A stretch of DNA of 64,000 nt from Alistipes sp. (GTDB lineage: Bacteria > Bacteroidota > Bacteroidia > Bacteroidales > Rikenellaceae): NCBI GenBank assembly GCA_022767745.1, contig JALENN010000006.1, positions 372,001 to 436,000 on the forward strand, read 5' to 3'. Position 1 is the stretch's first letter, and the number at the start of each line of letters is the position of its first letter. The notes beneath the pieces were generated by a model. It was not told where the DNA came from. It did no database searches and worked only from the letters and a program-made list of their open reading frames with translations. Below, piece after piece: positions 9,749-18,496 of the stretch. Made by a program: the position numbers and the translations under genes.

Positions 9749-11020
9749 ATGAACAATCGCAACGCAATCGCCGCCTGTGCCTTGTGCCTGGCGGCGATCG
9801 CCGTTACGGCGCCCGATCTCCGCGCCGCGACGGCGACAACCCGACCCGCCACCATCGCCGTGGCCGACACCCCCGACACCCCCGACGAGGGGAAAAATAC
9901 CGGACAGTACCGCATCACCCACGGGCCCTACCTTCAGGGTCTCACCTACGACGGCGTGACGGTGGCCTTCACCACCTCCGACCGCGGGTTCTCGCGCGTG
10001 GAGCTGCGCCGCCGCGGCAGCGACGGGGTACGCACCTGCGTGACGGCCAGAAACGGCCTCGTCGAGGCGTGGAACACGATGAACGCCATCCGTATCGACT
10101 CGCTCGACGCGGCCACCGAATACGAGTACCGCATCGTCTCGCGCCGCATCGACCGCTTCGAGCCCTACCGCGTCACCTACGGCGACGAGGCCGCCACGCC
10201 GTGGTACCGCTTCCGCACGCCCGACCCCGCGTCGCGCAGCTTCACCTTCGTGGCCATGAACGACATCCACGACACGCCCGACAAGTGCCGCAGCCTGCTC
10301 GAGGCACAGCCCCTCGACAGCGTCGACATGGTATTCTACGTGGGCGACATGATGAACTACTTCGAGCGCGAGGAGCAGCCCTACGAGAGCTTCATCGACG
10401 TGTCGGTCGACCTCTTCGCCCGCCACAAGCCCTTTGCCGTCGTGCGCGGCAACCACGAGACGCGCGGCCGTCTGGCGCGCACCTACGACCGCTACATACA
10501 CAACACGCCCGAGGGCCGCTACTACGGTTTCTACACCTTCGGCGACACGGCCGTCGTCATGCTCGACTGCGGCGAGGACAAGCCCGACAGCCACGACGTC
10601 TACGCCGGCCTTGCGGCCTTCGACGCCTACCGCCTCGAGCAGGCCGAGTGGCTGCGCGGTGTTTTGCGCAGCCGCGAGTTCCGCCGTGCGCGCCACCGCA
10701 TCGTGCTGCTGCACATACCCCCCGTCGACGAGCGCATGGCCGTGCACGACGAGAAACTCGTGGCCGGGATGATGGAGTGGCACGGCAACGTCCACTGGGG
10801 CGAGATACTGCTGCCGCTGCTGCGCGGCACGCGCATCGACCTCATGGTGACGGCGCACCAGCACTCGTTCCACCTGCTGCCGGCGCTGCGCGGCGTACAT
10901 GACTTCCCCATCGTGATCAACGACAACCGCAGCGCGCTCACCGTACGCTGCGACGGCGGGGGCGTACATGTCCGCGCCACCGACCTCGACGGCACCGTCA
11001 AGCTCGACACCACCTTTTAG
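9749..11020 (+). CDS. secreted calcineurin-like metallophosphoesterase with N-terminal FN3-like domain
   Basis: FVAMNDIHDTPD, YVGDMMNY, VRGNHETRG, VTAHQHSFH. Confidence 0.85.
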   Translation: MNNRNAIAACALCLAAIAVTAPDLRAATATTRPATIAVADTPDTPDEGKNTGQYRITHGPYLQGLTYDGVTVAFTTSDRGFSRVELRRRGSDGVRTCVTARNGLVEAWNTMNAIRIDSLDAATEYEYRIVSRRIDRFEPYRVTYGDEAATPWYRFRTPDPASRSFTFVAMNDIHDTPDKCRSLLEAQPLDSVDMVFYVGDMMNYFEREEQPYESFIDVSVDLFARHKPFAVVRGNHETRGRLARTYDRYIHNTPEGRYYGFYTFGDTAVVMLDCGEDKPDSHDVYAGLAAFDAYRLEQAEWLRGVLRSREFRRARHRIVLLHIPPVDERMAVHDEKLVAGMMEWHGNVHWGEILLPLLRGTRIDLMVTAHQHSFHLLPALRGVHDFPIVINDNRSALTVRCDGGGVHVRATDLDGTVKLDTTF

Positions 11021-11126
11021 GGGTGTGAGAACCCGCCCCCGAGCCCTCGCGGCCCTGCCACCGACCGACGGCACCGTCAAGCTAGACACTACCTTTTAAG
11101 GGGTGTGAGAACCCGTCCCCGAGCCC
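10988..11126 (+). repeat. imperfect direct duplication of the 3' end of the metallophosphoesterase gene (copies 10988-11046 and 11067-11126)
   Basis: gacggcaccgtcaagct(c/a)gacac(c/t)accttttaggggtgtgagaacccg(c/t)ccccgagccc repeated. Confidence 0.85.
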
Positions 11127-11134
11127 CGAAAACA

Positions 11135-11174
11135 AGGCCGGCAACCCTCGCAAGAAGGTTGCCGGCCTGTTTTT
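11135..11174. terminator. bidirectional terminator between convergent genes
   Basis: AGGCCGGCAACC-ctcgcaagaa-GGTTGCCGGCCT then T-run. Confidence 0.85.
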
Positions 11175-11195
11175 CAGCCGTTGTCTGCCTGTCGC

Positions 11196-13007
11196 CTACC
11201 TGTCGCCGAAGCGGAAGACGTAGGGCATCATGGCATATACGCCGCGGCGTCCGATCATGCTCTCCACACGGCGGTACTCGTCGTAGAGGTCACCCAGCTC
11301 GTTGCGGGCGGTGATCTGCTCGCGCACCTTGACGTTGAGCGACGAGAGCACGGCCATCAGACCCGTCATCTCGTCCGTAAGCTCGACGATGCGGTAGTTG
11401 TCGCCCAAGCCCGCCTTGTCGATTGCCACGGCGAGGGCGGCCTTCAGTCCGCCGCAGGTATCGACCAGACCCACCTGCTGCGCCTCGACGCCCGTCCATA
11501 CGCGGCCGCCGGCCAGGTCGAGCACCTTCTCGATGGGGAGGTTGCGGCCCTCGGCCACCAGCGCCGTGAAGCGCGCATAGACGCGGTCGACGCCGCGCAT
11601 TACGGCCGCATACTCGGCATCGTTCAGGGGCTTCATGCCCGAGGCGGCATCCGAGTGGCTGTTGGTGGTGACGGCGTCGTAGGTAATGCCGAGCTTCTGC
11701 TCGAGGGCCTTGCCGAATGCGGGCAGCTGGCCGTAGACGCCGATCGAGCCGGTGAGGGTGGTGCGGTCGGCGACGATGGCGTCGGCGGGTGCCGAGATGT
11801 AGTATCCGCCGCTGGCCGCGGTCTGTCCCATCGATATTATGACGGGCTTCTTGTCGCGCAGCAGCTCCATCTGGCGCCATATTATGTCGGCGGCCAGGGC
11901 GCTGCCTCCGGGCGAGTTGACACGCACGACGACGGCCGCAATGTCATCGTCGTCGATGGCCTTCTGCAGCGTCTGCGAGAAGTCCTCCGAGTAGATGTTG
12001 TCGTCGGGGCCGCTGCCGTCGAGCACCATGCCGCCGGCATAGACGATGGCCACCTTGGGGGCGGTGAGGTTGTCGACGTCGAACGTGAGCGTCGAGGCAT
12101 AGTCGCCCAGCGACACCAGCTCTACATCCGACAGGTCGTAGTCCGTCTTCATGGTCTCCACTACCTGGTCGACATACATCAGGCTGTCGACGAACTTGTG
12201 TTCGAGCGCCTCCTGCGGCAGCATCACCTCGAGGTTGTCGGCCAGACGGTCAAGCTCCGCCGTGTCGATGCCGCGCGCCTCCGATACGGCGGCCTTCAGC
12301 ACGCCCCACATGTTGTCGGCCAGGGCCTGCGTCTGCTCGCGGTTCTCGGGCGACATGTCGGTGCGGAAGAAGGGCTCGACGGCGCTCTTGTACTTGCAGG
12401 CCGTGGGGCGCAGGATGGTCATCTCGACGCCGAGCTTGTCGATCAGTCCCTTGAAGAAGAGCGTGCTCATCGACATTCCGGCCCACTCGAAGCTTCCTTC
12501 GGGCTCGATGTAGATGCGGTCGGCCGCCGTGGCGAGGTAGTATCCCCACTGCGAGTAGACCGAGTTGTAGGCCACGACGAACTTGCCGCTTGCGGCCTTG
12601 AAGTCGAGTATCGCCTGGCGCAGCTCCTCGATAGCGGCCACCTCGGCGGTGCCGGCGCCGGCCAGGTTGATGTAGATGCCCTTGATGCGGTCATCGCTCT
12701 GCGCGGCCTCGATGGCACGCAGGGCGTTGTATAGCGTGAGCTGGCGTCCTACGCTCATCGTGGCGAAGTCGAGCTGCGACATGGGGTTTCGCGAGGGGGC
12801 GTCGACCAGGTTCTCGGCCAGGTCGATATGCAGCACGGCCTCCTCGGGTACGGCTACGGTCTCCGACTGCATGAGGCTCGAGATGCTCGAAAAGAGCCCC
12901 AGCCAGAACAGTCCCGACACTACGCTGCCCGCCACCACGGCCAGCAGCGAGGCAAGGAACACCTTGCCGAAGGAGAGATGTCTCTCCCGTTTTCTGATCT
13001 CTTCCAT
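11196..13007 (-). CDS. sppA: signal peptide peptidase SppA, 67K type
   Basis: S49 motifs: VRVNSPGGSALAADIIW, VISMGQTAASGGYYISAPADAIVADRTTLTGSIGVYG; TM near N-terminus. Confidence 0.9.
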   Translation of the reverse strand: MEEIRKRERHLSFGKVFLASLLAVVAGSVVSGLFWLGLFSSISSLMQSETVAVPEEAVLHIDLAENLVDAPSRNPMSQLDFATMSVGRQLTLYNALRAIEAAQSDDRIKGIYINLAGAGTAEVAAIEELRQAILDFKAASGKFVVAYNSVYSQWGYYLATAADRIYIEPEGSFEWAGMSMSTLFFKGLIDKLGVEMTILRPTACKYKSAVEPFFRTDMSPENREQTQALADNMWGVLKAAVSEARGIDTAELDRLADNLEVMLPQEALEHKFVDSLMYVDQVVETMKTDYDLSDVELVSLGDYASTLTFDVDNLTAPKVAIVYAGGMVLDGSGPDDNIYSEDFSQTLQKAIDDDDIAAVVVRVNSPGGSALAADIIWRQMELLRDKKPVIISMGQTAASGGYYISAPADAIVADRTTLTGSIGVYGQLPAFGKALEQKLGITYDAVTTNSHSDAASGMKPLNDAEYAAVMRGVDRVYARFTALVAEGRNLPIEKVLDLAGGRVWTGVEAQQVGLVDTCGGLKAALAVAIDKAGLGDNYRIVELTDEMTGLMAVLSSLNVKVREQITARNELGDLYDEYRRVESMIGRRGVYAMMPYVFRFGDR

Positions 13008-13229
13008 ATTTTTCGGTTTTTCAGCTTTTATAACTTCCATTTCGGCGGAAAGATACACAAAGATAGCGAAAGCCGGGCGCAGAGACAAATCGAAAACAAA
13101 GTTTTCGGATTTGACCCGGCCGAGACGCCTCCCCGCCGCGGGATGCGGTTGCCGAAAACTCTTTTTTTCGTACCTTTGTGGCCGTCGGCTGCGGCCGCAC
13201 GTATTTCAACCCGAGAGACAAAAGAGGAT

Positions 13230-13640
13230 ATGAGACACACCCTGCTTCCGATACTGTGCGCAGCCGCCGTGCTGACGCTCCTGCCGGCCACCGCCGCCCC
13301 CGACGGCCCCCGGCGGACTGGCGCGACGGCGGATGGCGACACGACCGTGGCCATAGCGGCACGCATCACCATACGCGAGGGACGCAGCCGCGCCTTCCTG
13401 CGGCTCTGCCGCCCGCTTGTCGAGCAGACGCGGCGCGAGAAGGGATGCCTGCGCTATGAGCTCTACCGCGACCCGCACCGCCGCAACGTGTTCTTCTTCT
13501 ACGAGGAGTATGCCGACGAGGCGGCACGCACGTTCCACTCGCAGCAGCCCTACATGGACGAATACCGTCGCCGCCGCGAGCCCATGCTCGCCGAGCCGCC
13601 GTCGGTGCGCACCCTTGTGTCTCCCGCCGCAAGAGAGTAA
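13230..13640 (+). CDS. secreted antibiotic biosynthesis monooxygenase (ABM)-like domain protein
   Basis: EKGCLRYELYRDPHRRNVFFFYEEYADEAARTFHSQQPYM typical ABM/quinol monooxygenase fold. Confidence 0.75.
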   Translation: MRHTLLPILCAAAVLTLLPATAAPDGPRRTGATADGDTTVAIAARITIREGRSRAFLRLCRPLVEQTRREKGCLRYELYRDPHRRNVFFFYEEYADEAARTFHSQQPYMDEYRRRREPMLAEPPSVRTLVSPAARE

Positions 13641-13659
13641 CCCCGCCACGTGCGGCAAG

Positions 13660-13792
13660 ACCAACGCCGAAATCTTCGGGGAGACAAGGCCAAAGCCGAA
13701 AATTTGTGGGCGACAAGGTCAAAGCTGAAAAAGCTGAAAAAGCTGAAAAAGCCGAAAAATTTGTGGGCGACAAAGTCAAAGCCGAAAATATT
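13660..13792. repeat. intergenic nested repeat: ~29-bp unit GAAAAWTTTGTGGGCGACAARGTCAAAGC plus 9-bp GAAAAAGCY repeats
   Basis: Three copies (first degenerate) of the 29-bp unit with a run of gaaaaagct between copies 2 and 3. Confidence 0.8.
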
Positions 13793-13811
13793 TATTGGAT
13801 AAGGTAAATAG

Positions 13812-15920
13812 ATGAAAAGAATGAAAAAGGTATTATTTATGCTGGCGCTGCTGGGCACGATGTGGACGGCGCGCGCCGACGAGGGTATGTGGCTTCTGCC
13901 CTACCTTCAGAAGATGAACATCAAGCAGATGCGGGCCGAGGGCTGCCGCCTCACGGCCGAGGATATCTACTCGATGAACAATTCGTCGCTCAAGGACGCC
14001 ATCATCGTCTTCGGCGGCGGCTGCACGGGCGAGATCGTCTCTGACAAGGGACTCATCTTCACCAACCACCACTGCGGCTACGGCTCGATCCAGCAGCTCT
14101 CGTCGGTCGAGCACGACTACCTGAAGTACGGATTCTGGGCTTCGTCGTACGACGAGGAGCTTCCCGTTCCGGGCCTCACGGTGCGTTTCGTGCGCAGCAT
14201 CGAGGATGTCACGGCACAGATCGCGGGCAACGTGCCCTCTACCTCGGGCGAGGCCGAGCGCTCGAAGATCGTCGGCGAGAACATCGCGCTGGTGACCAAG
14301 GAGCTCGAGACGCAGAACAAGGGCATGAGCATACAGGTTCTTCCCTTCTTCGGCGGCAACCAGTACTTCGCCTTCGTGATGGAGGTCTTTCGCGACGTGC
14401 GTCTGGTAGGCACACCCCCCTCGTCGATAGGCAACTACGGCGGCGACACCGACAACTGGATGTGGCCGCGCCACACGGGTGACTTCTCGGTCTTCCGCGT
14501 CTATGCCGACAAGGACAACCGCCCGGCCGAGTACTCGAAGGAGAACCGTCCCTACGAGGCTCCGCGCCACCTCGAGATCTCGCTCGACGGCGTCCGCGAG
14601 AATGATTTCGCCATGGTTATGGGCTTCCCCGGCTCGACGGAGCGCTACATGACCTCGTACGAGATCGACCAGACGCTCGAGGTGTCGAACCCGCAGCGTA
14701 TCTTCATCCGCGGCGAGCGTCAGGAGATCATGCGCCGCCACATGGAGGCCAGCGACGAGGTACGCATCAAGTACGCGTCGAAGTATGCCGGCTCGTCGAA
14801 CTACTGGAAGAACTCGATCGGCATGTCGCGCGGTCTGGAGCGTCTGAACGTACGCGCCAAGAAGCAGGCCGAGGAGGAGGCGTTCCAGAAGTGGGCCGAT
14901 GCCAACACCCTGCCCGAGGAGGGCTACATGGAGGCCCTGCCCAAGATCCGCGAGGCCATCGAGAACATCACCCCCGCCGCCGCCTCGCAGCAGTACCTTC
15001 AGGAGGCCTTCCTGAGCGCCGTCGAGATCATCCGCAACGCTGCGCAGGATCTCGACAAGGAGCGCCTCGAGGAGTTCTTCGGCGACTACGACACGGCTCT
15101 CGACCACGAGGTTGCGCGCCGCATGTTCCGCATCGCCAGGGAGAACATGAAGCCCGAGGACCTGCCCTCGGTCTATAAGGATGTCATCGACGCGCGCTTC
15201 GGCGGCGACACCGACGCCTATGTCGACTGGCTGTACGAGACGTCGGCCTACACGTCGCTCGAGAAGGCCCTGACGCTGACCGACGAGACGCGCAAGCAGG
15301 ATCCGGCCTACGAGCTGGCCAAGTCGGTGATCGATCGCGGCAGGGAGCTGTCGGAGGCACGCCGCGAGTGGACGACGCTCTACAACGAGGGACACCGCCT
15401 CTACATCGCGGGCCTCATGCGCATGCAGCCCGACCGTGCGTGGTATCCCGATGCCAACTTCACCATCCGCCTCACCTACGGACAGGTTCTGCCCTACGAC
15501 CCGGCCGACGCCGTAACGTACAACTACTTCACCACGCTTGAGGGCGTGCTGGCGAAGGAGGATCCCGAGAACCCCACCGAGTTCACCGTCGAGGAGAAGC
15601 TCAAGGAGCTCTACCGCAAGAAGGACTACGGCCGCTATGCCGATGCCGACGGCCGCATCCACACCTGCTTCCTCGCCAACCTCGACATCACGGGCGGCAA
15701 CTCGGGCTCGCCCGTGCTCGACGGCCGCGGCCGCCTCATCGGCCTGGCCTTCGACGGCAACTGGGAGGCCATGTCGGGCGACATAGCCTTCGAGCCCGAG
15801 CTGCAGCGCTGCATCGCCGTCGACATCCGCTACGTGCTGTTCATCATCGACAAGTACGCCGGCTGCAAACACATCATCGACGAGCTGGACATCGCCCCCG
15901 TCAAGAGCCGCCGCAAGTAA
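13812..15920 (+). CDS. S46 family dipeptidyl-peptidase (DPP7-like)
   Basis: ADEGMWLLPYLQKMN, TNHHCGYGSIQQLSSVEHDYL, GNSGSPVLDGRGRLIGLAFDGNWEAMSGDIAF. Confidence 0.92.
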   Translation: MKRMKKVLFMLALLGTMWTARADEGMWLLPYLQKMNIKQMRAEGCRLTAEDIYSMNNSSLKDAIIVFGGGCTGEIVSDKGLIFTNHHCGYGSIQQLSSVEHDYLKYGFWASSYDEELPVPGLTVRFVRSIEDVTAQIAGNVPSTSGEAERSKIVGENIALVTKELETQNKGMSIQVLPFFGGNQYFAFVMEVFRDVRLVGTPPSSIGNYGGDTDNWMWPRHTGDFSVFRVYADKDNRPAEYSKENRPYEAPRHLEISLDGVRENDFAMVMGFPGSTERYMTSYEIDQTLEVSNPQRIFIRGERQEIMRRHMEASDEVRIKYASKYAGSSNYWKNSIGMSRGLERLNVRAKKQAEEEAFQKWADANTLPEEGYMEALPKIREAIENITPAAASQQYLQEAFLSAVEIIRNAAQDLDKERLEEFFGDYDTALDHEVARRMFRIARENMKPEDLPSVYKDVIDARFGGDTDAYVDWLYETSAYTSLEKALTLTDETRKQDPAYELAKSVIDRGRELSEARREWTTLYNEGHRLYIAGLMRMQPDRAWYPDANFTIRLTYGQVLPYDPADAVTYNYFTTLEGVLAKEDPENPTEFTVEEKLKELYRKKDYGRYADADGRIHTCFLANLDITGGNSGSPVLDGRGRLIGLAFDGNWEAMSGDIAFEPELQRCIAVDIRYVLFIIDKYAGCKHIIDELDIAPVKSRRK

Positions 15921-15941
15921 CCGCCTGCGGCGCAGGACAAC

Positions 15942-15985
15942 AAAAAAAAGATTCGCTTCCGAATGCCGGGAGCGAATCTTTTTTT
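15942..15985. terminator. bidirectional terminator between convergent genes
   Basis: AAAAAGATTCGCT...AGCGAATCTTTTTTT. Confidence 0.85.
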
Positions 15986-15997
15986 GCGCGGCCACCG

Positions 15998-16864
15998 CTA
16001 TCGCAGCGAGAGCCACTCGAGCAGCGCCTGCCGCCAGGCGTCGCGGTAGCGGAAACCCTCGCCCATGCCCCAGCCGTGGCCGCCCGAGGGGTAGATGTGT
16101 AGCGACGCCTCGATGCCCTCCTTCTTCAGGGCGTTGTAGTAGCGCGTGCTGCTGATGGGGGGCACCACCGTGTCGTCGTCCGAGAGCAGGAGTATGGCGG
16201 GCGGCGTCGTTGAGGTCACGCGCGTCTCCAGGGAGTACTCGGCACGCTCGGCCTCCGAGGCATCGGCCCCGAGCAGGTTGTCGAACGAACCCTTGTGGCA
16301 GAGCCACGCCTCACCCGTGATGACGGGATAGAAGAGCACCGAGAAGGCGGGCTTGTCGCCGTCGTCGGCAAAGGTCGAGGCGTAGGCCGCCAGATGGCCT
16401 CCGGCCGAGAATCCCATGATGCCCACGCGCGCGGGGTCGACCTTCATCTCGGGAGCCAGGCGGCGCATCGTGCGCAGCGCCTCGACGGCATCCTCCAGCG
16501 GCACCTCGCGGTGGCCGTTGGGCATGCGGTACTTCAGCACGCCGCACGTTATGCCCTTCGACGCGAGCCAGCGGGCAGCCTCGACACCCTCATAGCCCAT
16601 GCACACGACGGCATACCCGCCGCCGGGACATATCACCACGGCCTGCCCCGTAGCGACGGCGGGGTCGGCCTCGAAGATGTAGAGCACGGCCTCGCTCGTG
16701 CCTCCGATGATCATGGGGCTCTGCTCCTTCTCGGGCGCGGTTATGCCGTTCGAGTGCGGGGCCGAGTCGTTGTCCCAAATCTTTACCGTACGGCTCTGGC
16801 CGTACTCCTGTGCCGCCAGCGGCATTGCCGCCAGCGCGAGAATTGCGATAAGTATCCTTTTCAT
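15998..16864 (-). CDS. secreted alpha/beta hydrolase (acetyl-xylan-esterase-like)
   Basis: MKRILIAILALAAMPLAAQ signal; VVICPGGGYAVVCMGYEG, VGIMGFSAGGHLAAYAS, YPSGGHGWG. Confidence 0.85.
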   Translation of the reverse strand: MKRILIAILALAAMPLAAQEYGQSRTVKIWDNDSAPHSNGITAPEKEQSPMIIGGTSEAVLYIFEADPAVATGQAVVICPGGGYAVVCMGYEGVEAARWLASKGITCGVLKYRMPNGHREVPLEDAVEALRTMRRLAPEMKVDPARVGIMGFSAGGHLAAYASTFADDGDKPAFSVLFYPVITGEAWLCHKGSFDNLLGADASEAERAEYSLETRVTSTTPPAILLLSDDDTVVPPISSTRYYNALKKEGIEASLHIYPSGGHGWGMGEGFRYRDAWRQALLEWLSLR

Positions 16865-17052
16865 GACGCAGATGTTGGTTTCGGGGTAGGCGGCGCACGG
16901 CACCGCACAGAACAAATTTACGAAAAAAATCCTCCCTCGCGGCCCCCTCGCGGCAAAATCGCCACATCGGGGGATTGTCCGTTTGGCCTAAAATTCGTTT
17001 CTTTGTACGTATAATGACAACGATAATGCACAAATACAAAAAATTACCTTCC

Positions 17053-17637
17053 ATGAAAACATTCGTCAACATCGCGGCGGCACTCCTCGTCGCCGCTCTC
17101 GCCGCCGTATCGTGCGGCGGCAACGGCAGCGGCAACACGGCCGGCGGCGGTGCGGCCACGCCTGCCATCGAGGTCGACGCCCTTCTGGGCGGTGCGGCCG
17201 ACCTTCTGGGCAAGGAGGTCACCGTCGAGGGTATCTGCACCCACATCTGCCAGCACGGCGGCAAGAAGATCTTCCTCATGGGCACCGACGACACGCAGGT
17301 CATACGCATCGAGGCGGGTGATGCGATCGGGGCCTTCGACGCGGGATGCGTAAACAACGTTGTGCGCGTCACGGGCCGCCTTGTCGAGGAGCGCATCGAC
17401 GAGGCCTACCTCGAGGCGTGGGAGCGCCGCGTGGCCGAGGCCACCGACAAGCAGCACGGCACGGGCGAGGGTGGCTGCACCACCGAGAAACAGGCCCGCG
17501 GCGAGTCGCAGACCGCCTCGACGGCACAGCGCATAGCCGACTTCCGCGCCCGCATCGCCGACCGCCAGGCACGCGAGGGCAAGGCCTACCTGTCATTCTA
17601 CCACGTGGCGGGCGAGAGCTACGAGATACTGAAGTAA
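17053..17637 (+). CDS. lipoprotein, OB-fold-like hypothetical
   Basis: Lipobox AAVSC; LLGKEVTVEGICTHICQHGGKKIFLMGTD. Confidence 0.7.
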   Translation: MKTFVNIAAALLVAALAAVSCGGNGSGNTAGGGAATPAIEVDALLGGAADLLGKEVTVEGICTHICQHGGKKIFLMGTDDTQVIRIEAGDAIGAFDAGCVNNVVRVTGRLVEERIDEAYLEAWERRVAEATDKQHGTGEGGCTTEKQARGESQTASTAQRIADFRARIADRQAREGKAYLSFYHVAGESYEILK

Positions 17638-17650
17638 CACGACCCGCGAG

Positions 17651-18229
17651 ATGCAGAACGGAGAGATCATGCAGCGCGTGCGCCGATGGAGCCGCGTGCT
17701 GCACCGCGACCTGTCGTACTTCTTCACGGGAGTGCTGGTCATATACGCCGTGTCGGGCTTCATGCTCAACCACAAGAAGGACTTCAACTCCGACTACTCG
17801 ATCCGCCGCGAGCAGACGACGCTCCCCACCCCGCTGCCGCAGACGGCCGACGGCTGGAGCCGCGAGCGCGTGGCCGAGGCCATCGCCCCCTACGGCGGCG
17901 CCGCGGCCTACCTGAAACACTACTTCCCCGAGAAGGGCACGCTCAAGGTCTTCATCCGCGGCGGCAGCACCCTCACCGTCGACCTCGCGACGGGCGCAGC
18001 CACCTTCGAGTCGATACGCAAGCGCACGGTGCTGAGCGCCCTGAACCGCCTGCACTACAACCCCACGCGGTGGTGGACCATCTTCTCGGACATCTTCCTG
18101 GCCGCGCTCCTCGTCATCGTCATAACGGGCCTTGTCATGGTGCGCGGCACGAAGGGCATAGCGGGCCGCGGCGCCCTCTACCTTGCGGCAGGCATCGTCG
18201 TGCCGCTGCTCTTCATCTTCCTAACATAG
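17651..18229 (+). CDS. PepSY-associated TM helix domain protein
   Basis: VLHRDLSYFFTGVLVIYAVSGFMLNH ... NRLHYNPTRWWTIFSDIFLAALLVIVITGLVMV. Confidence 0.8.
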   Translation: MQNGEIMQRVRRWSRVLHRDLSYFFTGVLVIYAVSGFMLNHKKDFNSDYSIRREQTTLPTPLPQTADGWSRERVAEAIAPYGGAAAYLKHYFPEKGTLKVFIRGGSTLTVDLATGAATFESIRKRTVLSALNRLHYNPTRWWTIFSDIFLAALLVIVITGLVMVRGTKGIAGRGALYLAAGIVVPLLFIFLT

Positions 18230-18496
18230 AGGCGGCCGCCGCAAAACCACGGGCGGGGAGTTCCATAGCGGAGTTCCCGCCCGTTTCGTTTCCATCCTCC
18301 CCCCGCGGCCGAAAACGGTGCCTAAAATTCCCGAAAAGGGTAAATTGGGCGTAATTGTCGAATGACGGAAACAATTTTTTTATTAATTTTACGACATTGC
18401 GCGGGTGCGGGCCGTGCCGCCGCAGCAGATGCAACGGCAGCGCAGAGAGCACCCCGCACACCGATACCCGTTACTAACCTGTAAACCAGCATACCT

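Noticed and set aside
11067-11126. Second small gene after the metallophosphoesterase
   Set aside because: It is the duplicated 3' tail (DGTVKLDTTF*) without a start codon.
13833-16307. 824-aa minus-strand ORF
   Set aside because: Antisense to S46 peptidase; V/L/R/A-rich composition typical of shadow frames.
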